Shown: positions 1 to 11,147, counted from the stretch's first letter. The stretch is 64,000 nucleotides of DNA from Heracleum sosnowskyi (GCA_030848705.1 CM061245.1:40986711-41050710); one strand, 5' to 3'. Translations and numbers: made by a program. Notes: generated from the letters alone by a model not told the origin.

Positions 1-103
1 TACAAACTATAAAATTTATAATATATAATATAAATTATATATTATCTTTTCTAATAATACTATATAAATATAAGTAATATTATATGTTTATATTGATTTT
101 TGT

Positions 104-108
<5 letters not shown>

Positions 109-157
<49 letters not shown>
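109..157. repeat. (TA)n microsatellite
   Basis: Uninterrupted run of about 24 TA dinucleotides. It ends exactly where the CTAG terminus of the first Helitron begins, so it was probably the AT-rich insertion target. Bases 1-108 are AT-rich and hold nothing I can recognise. Confidence 0.9.
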
Positions 158-158
<1 letters not shown>

Positions 159-1105
159 TAGCTTAAAACCCGTGCGATGCACAGATTGTTAATTGTTATT
201 ATTATTTTTTTTAATTGTATTTGTTAAAAAAATAAATATGCATGTTAAAATAGCTAAATACTTTTAATTAATTAAAAACATTAAAAAAGATTTTAAAATA
301 AATAAGTAAGGGTTTGCTCGTTATATATTTGGAAAAGGAGGGGTTTTAGTATGGAAAAATAAAAAATGTAACATATATTTAGTTTAAAAAGGTAAATGCC
401 CGTGATATTTTTGGAAAATGAGGTTTTAAAATTTAATAATTTAAATTATTTAAATACGTTTTAAAATAAATAAGTAAAGAGTTTGTCCGTGATATTTTTA
501 GAAAAAGAATGGATTTTAGTGAGAAAAATAGAAAAAGTAAATTGAAATAGGCAATTTCCCGTGATATATTTAGAAAAATGAGGGACTTTGTTAGAAAAAA
601 AAATCTATAATGTGTTTATCTGAAAAGATAGTTGGTTATAAATAGGTATTTGATTATTTATATTTTAATATTTTTAGTAATTGCATTTGTTAAGAAAAAT
701 AAGTAGGCATGTTAAAATAGGTAAACTTTTTAAAAAATAATTATAATATTAGGTTTAAAAATAAATAAGTAAAGGTTTGTCCGTGATATTTTTAGAAAAT
801 GAGGGGGTTTAGTAAGGAAAAATAGAAAAACTAACATGTTTTAGTTAAAAAAAGGTAATTGTTCGTGATATATTTGAAAAAGTAGGAAAATTTGTTAGAA
901 AACAATAAAAAAATAATGTATTTTAGGTGAAAAAGGTAATTGGTTATAAACATGTAATATTGTGATTTAATAATATATTTATATAAATAAGTAAGGTTAA
1001 TTAAGTAAAAACACGAATTTAAGAAAGGACAATTAAGTAAAATCACAACGTACCATACCGACCAACCAAACTTTTAGTGTTTCGTCTATTATATAATAGT
1101 ATTGA
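158..1105 (-). mobile_element. Non-autonomous Helitron, copy 1 of a tandem pair
   Basis: Read on the minus strand, the element begins with TC at 1105-1104, followed by a 5' segment containing AGACGAAACACTAAAAG. It ends in CTAG at 161-158, followed by T. A short hairpin, GTGC-GAT-GCAC (172-182), lies about 10 bases inside the 3' end, as expected of Helitrons. There are no terminal inverted repeats, no target duplication and no Rep/helicase coding capacity. It is the same family as the elements at 1106-2020 and 13874-15095: the 5' ends align closely. The interior is AT-rich with degenerate repeats of phrases such as CCGTGATATTTTTAGAAAA. The short ORFs inside are chance. Confidence 0.75.
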
Positions 1106-2020
1106 TACACGTGCGATGCACGGATTGTTAATTTTTAATTTATTATTTTTTTAAATATTTTATTAATTGTATTTGTTAAAAAAATAAGTAGGCATGTTAA
1201 AATAGCTAAACACTTTTAATTAATTAAAAATATTAAAATAGATTTTAAAATAAATAATTAAGGGTTTGCCCATTAAATTTTTGGAAAATGAGGGATTTTA
1301 GTAAGGAAAAATAAAAAAAAAATGTAACATATATATTTAGTTTAAAAAAGAAAAATGCCCGTAATATTTTTGAAAAATGAGGTTTTAAAATTAAATAATT
1401 AAAAATATTTAAATACGTTTAAAAATAAATACGTAAAGGGTTTGCCCGTGATATTTTTAGAAAAAGAATGAATTTTAGTGAGAAAAATAGAAAAAGTAAG
1501 TTAAAAAGGGTAATTTCCGGTGATATATTTAGAAAATGAGGGAATTTGTTAGAAAAAATCTATAATGTGTTTTAGCTGAAAAGGTAATTGGTTATAAATA
1601 GGTATTTGATCATTTATATTTTTAATATTTTTAGTAATTGTATTTGTTAAAAAAAATAAGTAGGCTTGTTAAAATAGGTAATTTTTAAAAAATAATTATA
1701 ATATTAAAATATGTTTAAAAATAAATAACTAAAGGTTTGTCCGAGATATTTTTTGAAAAGGAGGGTTTTAGTAAGGAAAAATAGAAAACTAACATGTTTT
1801 AGTTAAAAAGGGTAATTGCCCTGATATATTTGAAAAAGTAGGAGAATTTTTTAGAAAAAATAATGTATTTTAGGTGAAAAAGATAATTGATTATAAATAA
1901 GTAATATTTTTATTTAGTAATATATTTCTATAAATAAGTAAGGGCAATTAAGTAAAATCACAACGTACTATACCGACCGACCAAACTTTTAATATTTCGT
2001 CTATTATATAATAGTATTGA
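1106..2020 (-). mobile_element. Non-autonomous Helitron, copy 2 of a tandem pair
   Basis: Near-parallel copy of 158-1105 in the same orientation. On the minus strand its 5' TC is at 2020-2019. Its 3' hairpin (GTGC-GAT-GCAC at about 1111-1121) is followed by only a few bases before the TC of the neighbouring copy. The usual CTAG is absent at this junction. The interior aligns with copy 1 along its length with small indels. Confidence 0.7.
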
Positions 2021-2134
2021 TATATCATTTATTATAATACCTGAGTCTACCACACATTAGTTAACCAATCAGAAAATTTTGAATTATTTTAGGACCAATC
2101 AGATGTCATTCCTAAATATTAGACCAATCACAAT

Positions 2135-3154
2135 TAGAGATGCACAAAAAGCCCTTCGGGCCGGGCTTTATCCGGGCTTTAAAAAGCCCGGGCTTTTTAA
2201 CGATCGGGCCGGGCCGGGCTTTTTCAAAAATCGGGCCGGGCCGGGCTTCCTCTAAAATATTGAGGCCCGTTTTAGGCCCTCGGGCCGGGCCGGGCCGGAT
2301 CGGGCTTTTTTTTAATATGCGTTATTGAACTTAACCTGATCGTGAACCATACAAATCTCCTCGTACATGACCATTTCAAGAAGCACATACACTACACTCA
2401 ATAAATCTTCTGAACAAAAAGGTTTGTTACTATTAGTCTTCTAACTTATAATCACTGAGTCGGTTGAGTTGAGTACTTAGTAGTTAGTACTACTTAGTAC
2501 ATACGAGCACTCGTTTATAGGGTATGATCTTATCTGAATCGTATCAATTCGATCAAAAGTCAAATTTTACATAACTGGATCAATATTCAATCAAATTATA
2601 AGTATTCGGAGTTAAATATCATGGTTTAGGGTTTAGGGTTGGTTTAGGGTTAGGGTTAAACCCTAAACCCTAAATTATCAAGTACATCATGTTAATTGTT
2701 AAATTGTCGAATTTTACATATCTCGATCAATATTCAATCAAATTGTAAGTATTCGGAGTTAAATATCATGGTTTAGGGTTTAGGGTTAGGGTTAAACCCT
2801 AAACCCTAAATTATCAAGTACATCATGTTAATTGTTAAATTGTCAAATTTTACATAACTGGATCAATATTCAATCAAATTGTAAGTATTCGAAGTTAAAT
2901 ATCATGGTTTAGGGTTTAGAGTTGGTTTAGGGTTAGGGTTAAACCGGGCTTTATCCGGGCTTTATCCGGGCCGGATAAAAGCCCGGGCTTTTCGGGCTTC
3001 GGGCCGGACCAGGCTTGATGAAAAAAACTAGGCCCGTTTAGGGCCCTCGGGCCGGGCCGGATCGGGCCGGGCTTTTTTCGGGCCGGGCTTTTCGGGCTTT
3101 TTTTCGGGTCGGATCGGGCCGGATTTCGGGCTTCAGGCTTTTTGTGCATCTCTA
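2135..3154. mobile_element. Non-autonomous hAT element with GC-rich fold-back arms
   Basis: Terminal inverted repeats TAGAGATGCACAAAAAGCC and its complement define both ends. They are flanked by an 8-bp target duplication ATCACAAT (2127-2134 and 3155-3162), the hAT signature. The two ends (2135-2315 and 2944-3154) form long inverted arms rich in GGGCCGGGC-type words, in sharp contrast to the AT-rich surroundings. The centre carries three copies of a unit containing telomere-like repeats. There is no transposase ORF. Apparent ORFs at 2140-2328 and 2916-3149 are low-complexity readings of the GC arms. Confidence 0.9.
2561..2944. repeat. Three tandem units with head-to-head telomeric (TTTAGGG) words
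   Basis: Units start at 2561, 2708 and 2844 (about 147, 136 and 101 bases). Each begins with a CRAATTTTACATA phrase, passes through CAATATTCAATCAAATT, and reaches a run of GGTTTAGGG words. In units 1 and 2 this run is immediately followed by its reverse complement (AACCCTAAACCCTAAA). Unit 3 is cut off by the right GC-rich arm of the hAT element. The TTTAGGG arrays are therefore palindromic rather than simple interstitial telomere tracts. Confidence 0.85.
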
Positions 3155-4606
3155 ATCACAATAGTCTAAAAACTTTCCTTATATAATTTTATTAACCAAG
3201 GGTGGTTAAATTATCCATACAACGCGATTAATCAATCAAAATTAATTTTTTTTAAATAAAATTTAAATCCATTAAAATTTTCCTCATTTAATTTTATTAA
3301 CCAAGGGTTGGTCAATCCTAAATTTTAGACCAATCACAAGAGTCTAAAAACTTTCCTCATATAATTTTAAACTAGAATTTAAATTCATTGAAATTTTCCT
3401 CATATCATTTTATTAAATAGTTAACCAGTTAAATGTCAATACTAAATTTTAGACCAATCACAAGCCAAAAAAATTTTCTCATATAATTTTATCAACAAAT
3501 CGTAGTTAAACTATCCATATAACGCAATTAACCAATCAAAATTCAAAATTTAATTTATTTTTAATTAGAATTTAAATCTATCAAAACTTTTCTCCTATAA
3601 TTTTATTAACCAGGGGTGATTTGACTATCCATACAACTTGATTAATCAATCAACATTCAATAATTATTTTGGTTTTAATTAGAATTTAAATCTATTACAA
3701 CTTTACTCATGTGATTTTATTAATTAAAGGTGGTTAGACTATCCATACAACGCGATAACCAATCAAAATTCAAAACTTTATTTTGTTTTAATTAAAATTT
3801 AAATCTATTAACTATTATATTTATATATTTCAAGAATTTGATTATCAATTAAAATAATTTAATTTTTGATTAGAATTTAAATCTTTTATGATAATTATAT
3901 ACTTCGGGATTTTGATCGTCAATTGTATTATCTATTTACTATAAAATCGTCTATTTTACAGATTAACTTCTAACACAACACACTGAGTGAGAAAGCACTA
4001 CAAGTATATGTATATTTTTTATGACTTTAATCAATAATTTATATTTTTGATTGTTTAATTGTTAAAGGTCGTAATTTAGAGTTTTTACACAGAGATGTGA
4101 GGTTAGTTATCTATTATTTATTGTAAAGCCAAAAAACTCCGATGTTAATTGATTATATTAAAAATTTTAAATCAATTCACTATTATATTTTTGTATTTCG
4201 AGAATTTGGTTATCAACTAAAATTATTTTATTTTAAATTATAATCTTATCTTTTATTATATTTTTATACTTCGAAATTCCGATCATTTTTTGTACTATGC
4301 GTTCAATAAATAATCGTCTATTTTATAGATAAATTTCTAATACCACTCTATGATCTAACACACTTAATGAGGAAATATTTTAAGTATATGTATAACTTTT
4401 ACAACTTTAATCATTAATTTATGTTTTTGTTTATTTAATTGTTAAATGTCGTAATTTCAGGTTTTTATATAGATTTGAAGCTACTTATCAAATATATTAT
4501 TTATTGTAATTAGAAAATTCGATGTTAATCAATTATGTTAAAAATATTAAAGAAAATGTAACTTAATATATTAATAGATACTTTAATATTTTATGAATAA
4601 AAATTA

Positions 4607-5248
4607 GAGAAATTGTCAAAAATACTACTTTTTCTAAGTTTTTTTTTCAATTTTACTATCTTCTGAAATTATTTTCAAAAATACGGTCTGCAGCTATAAG
4701 CAACTAGATGCAACCAAAAAATATTTTCAAAAACTACGGTTTGCAACCAACGCAACCAGATGCAACTGGATGCAACTTTTTAAAAAAATAATTGAAAAAA
4801 CAGCTAAAACTTCAAAAAAAAATATTAATAAAAGGGGTAAACTTGTGGTCTTGGTTTACCCTCGGGGTTCAATAGTTAACTTTTGGGGTTCAATGTTTCT
4901 ATTTTGGGTTTTAAAAATATTAAGAATGATGAATAATTCGTATACGGACAACCCTAAACCCTAGACTCCAAACCCTAACCTACCCTGATTTTAGGGTTGT
5001 TTACAACCCTAAAATCAGGACGCCGGAAAAACATCATTACTAACAAGTTGCATCTGGTTGATTCAAGTTGCAAAAAGTTGCAGATGGTTGCATTGATTCT
5101 GATTATAAAAGTTGCACATGATTGCATCTAGTTGCAGACTGTATTTTTGAAAATAATTTCAAAAAGATAGTATTTTTCAAAAAAGTTCAAAAACCCATAG
5201 TATTTTTGAAAAAAAACATTTAGGGGTGGGTATTTATGAAAAAAGCCC
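4607..5248. mobile_element. Mutator-like MITE (642 bp)
   Basis: Flanked by a perfect 9-bp target duplication TAAAAATTA (4598-4606 and 5249-5257). The ends are long imperfect inverted repeats of about 80-100 bases. The left arm has GTCAAAAATACTAC and AATTATTTTCAAAAATACGG; the right arm has their complements. Just inside are repeated GCAACTAGATGCAAC-type words in opposite orientations on the two sides. The centre holds a perfect 17-bp stem with a 2-base loop (4984-5000 and 5003-5019). There is no transposase. The 64-codon ORF at 4770 is chance. Confidence 0.85.
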
Positions 5249-5799
5249 TAAAAATTATTGTAATCCTTCATTATAATGCTTGAGTCTAGATGTTATATAC
5301 TTCACCAATCAGAAAATTTTATTTTAAAACCAATCAAAAACCACTCTTAAATTTTAGACCAAACATATTACATTTTTTTTTATTATTTATCACTCTCGTC
5401 CTATTTTAATAATCATGATTAGTTGACAATTCTAATTTAAATCCAATAATTACTTGATTTAAAATATCCATGTATTACATATTTGTTTTAGTCACAAAAA
5501 AACTATTTGTTAATAAATCACTTTTTATTTAAAATTATTCACAATTATATTATCATATTTAAATTAAAGTTTCATAAATATTTATTAATCAAACAATTTG
5601 ATTACTATTTTACATTAAATACGATATTAATAATTCAATTTTAAGTATAAAATTTATAATACACAATTTTAATAACTATTTGTTATTCATTTATTTACAT
5701 GCATATTACATTAAATGTATAGATTTATAGTTACATTATTGTATGCTTTAAATAAATGTTAACATTTTAAAAGTGAAAAAGCCAGTTTAATACAATATC

Positions 5800-6185
5800 T
5801 GTCTCAATTTATCAATATATAACTATTTTAAATTTGTCTCATTTGATTGGTAACTAAGCCGTGTTTTAAGCTGATTTAAAATGATAAACTATATAGATTT
5901 AATTAAATATAAAATTTTCAATTATTCTAATTCATTTGTAATAAAGTCATACTTAAATGAACACATCATCTTCATAAGTATAAATATTTTGAATTTAAAC
6001 AAAATTAAAATTTAAAAGTTAAAGAAATTAATTTTAGTACAAAATATGTTGACGAAGTATTAAAAATTCAATTTAATGATGTAAAAATAATTTAAAGCTA
6101 TCTTACACAAATTAGATGTGAGGTCAACTAAATTGTTTTTCAGACCGTTTAAAAATAATATTAGCAATATAAATTCGATTAATAA
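5800..6185 (+). repeat. Direct repeat, copy A (partner at 6940-7325)
   Basis: Shares long near-identical blocks with 6940-7325, for example TTTGTCTCATTTGATTGG, TAACTAAGCCGT and ACAAAATATGTTGAC, with scattered substitutions. The offset is about 1140 bases. Both copies lie inside one Helitron, so this looks like internal duplication. Confidence 0.8.
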
Positions 6186-6939
6186 CATAAAATTTTAAAT
6201 TATTTTAATTCATAAGTAACTTTTAACATTGTACGTGAACGAATACATCATCTTTTTAAGTACTCTTAATTTATTAATAAGACATATCTTCACATTAGCT
6301 TGATAATATATTTTGTATAAGCATATTATGGATCTCTGAAGTTGAGATAGTAAACCAGTACGTTAATTCTTCTTTATTTACTTCTTCTTCGAAAATATTT
6401 TCTTTTTATCCTCTTTACCATAATTATATATAATTCTATTACGTTTAGGGTACCCATATATATTATTAATTGAAGTAAAATAGTTCAAAGATTGTGAAGT
6501 GGTGCGGTCAATATCATCAAATGTTGACGAGAACCATTGTGGTCAAAGGTAATGACGTACTATATACAAATTCTACAAGTATAGCATATTAAATATAATT
6601 TTAAAATTTATTCTAATAAATTTAAAACCTTCATCATAAGAAGAAAATAAAAAACTGTATCCTGGAAAATTGAAAATTATTACATGAGAAATTCAGACAT
6701 TCATTATATCTTCGAATGATTGAACGTTAGTACATATCAATACAGTATACTTTGCCTTGAATGTGGTAAAATTAGTTCAAATTCTAGAGTTTCAACGCCC
6801 TCACAAGAATTTAAAATGACCTCATACAATATTAATTTTGATGTGGTGAACATAAAATTTTCAATTCAAATAATTAATTATGATATTTGTCCAACATTAA
6901 ATTTGTCTTTCTCATTATTAATAAGTACTCAACCATTTT

Positions 6940-7325
6940 TGCCTCAATTTATTAATATATAACTATTTTAAATTTGTCTCATTTGATTGGTAACTAAGCC
7001 GTCTTTTACGCCGATTTAAAATAATATACTATGTAGATTTAATTAAATTTAAAATTTTGAATTATTTTAATTTATTTATAATAAAGTCATACTTAAACGA
7101 ACACATCATCTTCGTAAGTATAATTATTTTGAATTTAAACAAAATTAAAGTTTAAAAGTAAAAGAAATTAATTTTAGTACAAAATATGTTGACAAATTAT
7201 TAAAAATTCAATTTAACGATGTAAAAATAATTTAAAGCTATCTTACATAAATTACATGTGTGGTCAATTAAATTGTTTTCCAGACCGTTTTAAAATAATA
7301 TTATCAATATAAATACGATTAAACA
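6940..7325 (+). repeat. Direct repeat, copy B (partner at 5800-6185)
   Basis: Second copy of the Helitron-internal direct repeat, in the same orientation, about 90% similar by eye over some 380 bases. Confidence 0.8.
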
Positions 7326-7500
7326 TAACTTATTTTTACATGCGTGTGTATATTTAGTAAACATATATGAAAAAAAAAATTAATATGAGTTCTATTATAT
7401 AATATATTTTCCATTATTTTAAATTTTTAAAATTCAAAAAATTTAAGAGCGTGTTTTCGGTGCGTAGCACGGGTAAAACGCTAGTGTATATATATATATA

Positions 7501-7730
7501 TCAATGGTATCGGTCCAACAAAATAAAAAATCAAACTATATAAACAAACAAAATATGTAAATATTTTATTATAGTACCTACCCAAATACAAATTTTATAG
7601 AATATATTTTATTTTATAGAATATATTTTATTTTATTTTATAGATATTAATTTCACAATTTTTATTCTAATATTTTTTTTATTAACAAATATATTCTAAT
7701 GCCGCTGAGAAGCGCGACTTAGTAACCTAG
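7501..7730 (+). mobile_element. Short Helitron (230 bp)
   Basis: Starts TCAATGGTATCGGTCCAAC directly after a TA run. It ends with a GC-rich segment (GCCGCTGAGAAGCGCGAC), then TTAGTAAC, then CTAG (7727-7730) followed by T. Preceding A and following T agree with Helitron insertion into AT. The same 3' end signature (GAAGCGCGACTTAGTAA, CTAG) closes the element at 10365-12962, so the two share a family terminus. No coding capacity. Confidence 0.65.
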
Positions 7731-8029
7731 TATACTTATATAAAGGAGAAGACGGGGGCGTTGAGGTGGAGGCTCTCAGATCGCTTCGTTGTATTTTTCT
7801 AATTTTCTCAAATTTTTGAATTTTTAATATTAATAATTACAACTTCCTTTATTATTTTCGATTTTGTAGCAAGAAATTGAAAAATTAGAACTTCCTTTAT
7901 TATTTTCGATTTTGTAGGAAGGGATTTGTAGGATCTTTCGATTTTGTAAAAAGGAATTTGTCTTGTGTTAATAATTAAAATTTTCTTTTGTTACTTGATA
8001 GAACTTTTTTTTATTATTTTCAAACTTGT

Positions 8030-8760
8030 AAGAATAGAGGAATTGGACAATTACAACTTCTTTATTAATTTTGATGTTGTACTAAATTTTTAAGATCTAA
8101 TGTTGATTTCTTTATTACTTTCGAACTTTTAGGATCTAATGCATTAGTATTTAGAAGTTTCTTTAATTATTTTCAATCTTGATAGAACTCTCTTTTATTA
8201 TTTTCAAATTTGTAAGAATGAAGGAATTGGAAAATTACAACTTCCTTAATATTTTGAATTTTTAGGATCGTATGTTATTTAGAATTTTCTTTATTATTTT
8301 CAATGTTGATAATTTTCTTTTATTAATTTCAAATTTGTAAGAATGGAGGAATTGGAAAATTAAAATTCCTTATTATTTTCGAATTTGTAGGATTTTATGT
8401 TAATAATTACAACTTTCTACATTATTATTATTTTCAATCTTGATAGAACTTTATTTTATTATTTTCATCTTTGAATAATGGAGGAATTGGAAAATTACAA
8501 CTTACTTATTATTTTGGAATTTGTAGGATCTTATGTTAATAATTACAAATTTCTGCATTATTATTTAGAAATTTCATTTATTATTTTCAATCTTGAAATC
8601 TTGATAGAATTTTCTTTAATTATTTTCAAATTTGTAAGAATGGAGGAATTGGAAAATTACAACTTCCTTATTATTCTCGAATTTGTAGGATCTTATGTTA
8701 ATAATTACAACTTTCTGCATTATTATTAAGAAATTTCTTTTATTATTTTCAATCTTGATA
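8030..8760 (+). repeat. Degenerate tandem array upstream of the RPA relic
   Basis: Five copies of a unit of about 125-185 bases, each containing AATGGAGGAATTGGAAAATT (at about 8034, 8217, 8341, 8477 and 8639), a segment like TTCGAATTTGTAGGATCTTA, and TTTCAATCTTGATAGAA. The 83-codon ORF at 8478-8729 is just a reading of this repeat. Confidence 0.75.
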
Positions 8761-8917
8761 GAACTTTCTACTTTTTAACTTTTGAACATAATGGATTTCC
8801 ATGTTATTCACCTTAGAACCACCTATAAATTAAAGGTCATTCATAACAAAAAATCTACACCAGAACTTTTTTACATAGCTCCAAATTTTTACAATCATCT
8901 TTACAATCAATATAACT

Positions 8918-10060
8918 ATGGACTACACCATGTTGGATGCTTTGAACGACAACAGCTATACCTGGATGGTAGGTAGAGTACGAGTGTGTAGAATGTGGCA
9001 GTATGTTAATTCAAAAACTCATGAACAGACACTAGTACAGAATGGGCCTATAACGTCGGTCAAAAAGAGCTATAACGTCGGTTAAAAGACGTAGTATTTG
9101 TAGGGGATGCTATAGGTATATGCCTACAACGTCGGTCAAAAAAGCGTCGCTAAAACCGACATGATTTTAACCGATGCTTAAAGTGCGACGCATTAGGTCA
9201 TTTCTGTACTAGTGAGATCAGTCTTGACATGATTTTGATCGATGAAAAGGTTAATAAATCAATATATTTGTAACTTATTAGTTTGTCAAATTGTATGATA
9301 TTATAAACTTTTCTCTGATATGTTGTATGATAAGAAAATTTGATCCATGCTACGATCCGAAGCTTTTGATCTCTCGGTTCAAAGATCTTTTAGAGGAAGG
9401 CTCTGTGTATAGCATCAAAAATCTAAAAGTTGTTGCAACTACAGGTGGATATAGACCACTATCACATGGGTCTAAATTACTCTTCATACGCATAACGCCC
9501 CCTAATAAATTGGAAGAAGACATCGTTAACATATCACTGCATGGATTTCAGTTCATATGTCCGGATATGAATATTGTTGCACATATTAATAACACCGACA
9601 TACTTTCAGGTATTTTGATGCTGTAATATATTAGATTAATATATAAGTAATAGTAATATATATGCATGTTAAACTTCAAACTACATGTTCTAATATAATC
9701 TTTTCTATATTGATTTAGATGTTGTGGTTTGCTTGACCTACGTGGGTGGCATTGAGATTGTTAAAGGCTGATGAAAAAAAGAGATATTAAAATGGTGACA
9801 AATTAGTAAGTTTTGAATTAATATTAATTTTGATATCATTGTTAATTAAATTTTATTGTTCTTATAATTTTATATTACTACATTGCTTAATGATATTTAT
9901 CTGATTTTTTCTTATTCTTAAACAGCTCCATCACCAGTACCATAACTTTGTGGGAAAAGTTGGCTGAGATGATTGATACAAATTTATACAAGGATGATGC
10001 TGGACCCTATATAGTATTTGTCACATCCGCTGAGATTAAAAAAATTAAGATTAATTATCT
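8918..10060 (+). pseudogene. RPA-like (DUF223/OB-fold) gene relic of Helitron type, copy 1
   Basis: Exon pieces match the single-stranded-DNA-binding, OB-fold protein family related to the 70-kDa subunit of replication protein A, which many plant Helitrons carry. Exon 1 starts at ATG 8918 (MDYTMLDALNDNSYTW) and has a VRVCRMW motif. It is split after residue 37 by a CACTA MITE (9030-9214), then resumes with ISLDMILIDEK and ends at a GT near 9250. Exon 2 (about 9314-9609) contains FKDLLEEGSVYSIKNLKVV and GYRPLSHGSK and ends at a GT at 9610. Exon 3 starts after the AG at 9718 (VVCLTYVGGIEIVK) and is frameshifted by one base just after. Exon 4 (from 9926) reads LWEKLAEMIDTNLYKDD. Broken by the MITE and the frameshift, so no functional product is expected. 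Splice sites are inferred. Confidence 0.75.
9030..9214. mobile_element. CACTA (En/Spm-type) MITE, 185 bp
   Basis: Ends CACTAGTACAGAA and TTCTGTACTAGTG are perfect inverted repeats of 13 bases. A 3-bp target duplication AGA (9027-9029, 9215-9217) is present, the CACTA signature. The interior has further inverted words (ACGTCGGT/ACCGAC). The insertion adds 188 bases to the RPA-like exon and breaks its frame. Confidence 0.9.
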
Positions 10061-10204
10061 TTACTAATGTTATTATAATATACAGTTTTAGAATGTTTTA
10101 TTAGAAATTACATATATATATATGTATATATTACACATATATATAATTTATTATAAATTACACATATATGAATCTTATCGATATAAACTTTCTTTTATAT
10201 ATAT

Positions 10205-10364
10205 GTGGCATTGGTATCGGTCCAAAAAAAAAATAATCAAACTATATAAACAAAAGAAATTTTTAAATAATTTATAATATTACCTACCCAAATGCAAATT
10301 TTACAAAAAATATTTTATTTGATAGTTTATATAATTTTTATTTAATTTACATTTTTTATTCGAG
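10205..10364 (+). mobile_element. Partial copy of the 7501-7730 Helitron
   Basis: GGTATCGGTCC, AATCAAACTATATAAACAAA and ACCTACCCAAAT align with 7506-7600. The 3' end with CTAG is missing, replaced at 10365 by the TC 5' end of the next Helitron. Bases 10076-10204 are AT-rich with nothing recognisable. Confidence 0.55.
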
Positions 10365-10387
10365 TCAATACTATTATATAAAGGAGA

Positions 10388-10890
10388 AGACGGGGCGGTG
10401 AGGTGGCACTCTCGGATCGCTTCGTTCTATTTTTCTAATTTTCTCAATTTTTTGAATTAATAATATTAAAAATTCAAAAAAATCTCAATTACCTTTTAAA
10501 TGGTTACTACTAGAGGAAACATATAATAGACGGGGGCGGTGAGGTGGCACTCTCAGATCGCTTCGTTCTATTTTTCTATTTTTCTCAATTTTTTGAATTT
10601 ATATAAAGGAGAAGACGGGGCGGTGAGGTGGCGCTCTCAGATCGCTTCGTTCTATTTTTCTAATTTTCTCAATTTTTTGAATTAATAATATTAAAAATTC
10701 AAAAAAATCTCAATTAACTTTTAATTGCTTACTAATAGAGGAAACATATAATAGACGGGGGCGGTGAGGTGGCGCTCTCAGATCGGTTCGTTCTATTTTT
10801 CTAATTTTCTCAATTTTTTGAATTAATAATATTAAAAATTCAAAAAAATCTCAATTATCTTTTAAATGCTTACTAATAGAGGAAACATAT
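10388..10890 (+). repeat. Four copies of the Helitron 5' GC module
   Basis: AGACGGGG followed by CGGTGAGGTGGCRCTCTC, GATCGCTTCGTTCTATTTTT and TTTTTTGAATT occurs at 10388, 10528, 10613 and 10753. The spacing alternates about 140, 85 and 140 bases because copy 2 is shortened. Three copies are followed by an AATAATATTAAAAATTC block. Confidence 0.85.
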
Positions 10891-11012
10891 AATATTCTTG
10901 CATTTAAAATCTCTGCTAATGGAGAAAGTAAAAATACAATAGATCTTTACTAATGGAGGAAACTAAATATCACTAATGGAAGAAACTAAACATTCAATTA
11001 TAAGCATACAAT

Positions 11013-11147
11013 CAATTATACTTATATAAAGGAGATACCTCTTGCCGTTTTTATAGACAACTTTCGTATATTTGATATTTCCATACTTATATCGGTCTTG
11101 CATACCAAATAAAGAAATTACTTGGCAAATAATTAATTATATCTCAA
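11013..11147 (+). repeat. Direct repeat, copy A (partner at 11436-11572)
   Basis: About 135 bases containing CTCTTGCCGTTTTTATA and TATCGGTCTTGCATACCAAA. It matches 11436-11572 with about ten differences by eye. Units with GAGGAAACTAAATAT lie between the two. Confidence 0.85.

Larger units (their letters stand above)
2025..4606 (+). mobile_element. Helitron-like 5' end and AT-rich repeat-bearing body
   Basis: Starts TCATTTATTATAATACCTGAG, closely matching the start at 5264. Both are followed by a CCAATCAGAAAATTTT phrase. The body (2040-2134 and 3163-4597) contains several diverged copies of a unit with ACCAATCACAA, a stretch like TATAATTTTATTAACCAAGG, and CTATCCATACAACGCGATTA, spaced about 120-190 bases apart. 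No 3' terminus is visible before the MITE at 4607, so the element is probably truncated. A hAT element is inserted at 2135. No coding region is seen. Confidence 0.4.
5264..7484 (+). mobile_element. Non-autonomous Helitron
   Basis: 5' end TCCTTCATTATAATGCTTGA at 5264. The 3' end is a hairpin GTGC-GTA-GCAC (7460-7470), then GGTAAAACG, then CTAG at 7481-7484 followed by T. The interior is AT-rich and non-coding, and includes a pair of about 385-base direct repeats. The start immediately follows the Mutator-like MITE and its TSD, so the exact 5' limit is less certain than the 3' end. The 80-codon ORF at 6720-6962 has AT-driven composition and no recognisable domain. Confidence 0.6.
7731..10075 (+). 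mobile_element. Helitron-like segment carrying an RPA-like gene relic
   Basis: Begins right after the CTAG of the previous element with TATACTTATATAAAGGAG, the same 5' module (AGACGGGG, CGGTGAGG, CTCTCAGATCGCTTCG) found at 10365. The TC dinucleotide itself is not preserved. It continues through an AT-rich tandem array into the RPA-like pseudogene, a cargo known for plant Helitrons. The 3' boundary is not visible. About 10205 another Helitron fragment starts. The call as one element is an inference from the 5' module and the cargo. Confidence 0.45.

Noticed and set aside
109..157. Origin or regulatory TA element
   Set aside because: Simple microsatellite next to a Helitron end; no further signal.
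2140..3149. Pro/Gly/Arg-rich ORFs (2140-2328, 2916-3149)
   Set aside because: Low-complexity readings of the GC-rich hAT arms.
6720..6962. 80-codon ORF
   Set aside because: Lies in AT-rich Helitron DNA, no motif, flanked by repeats.
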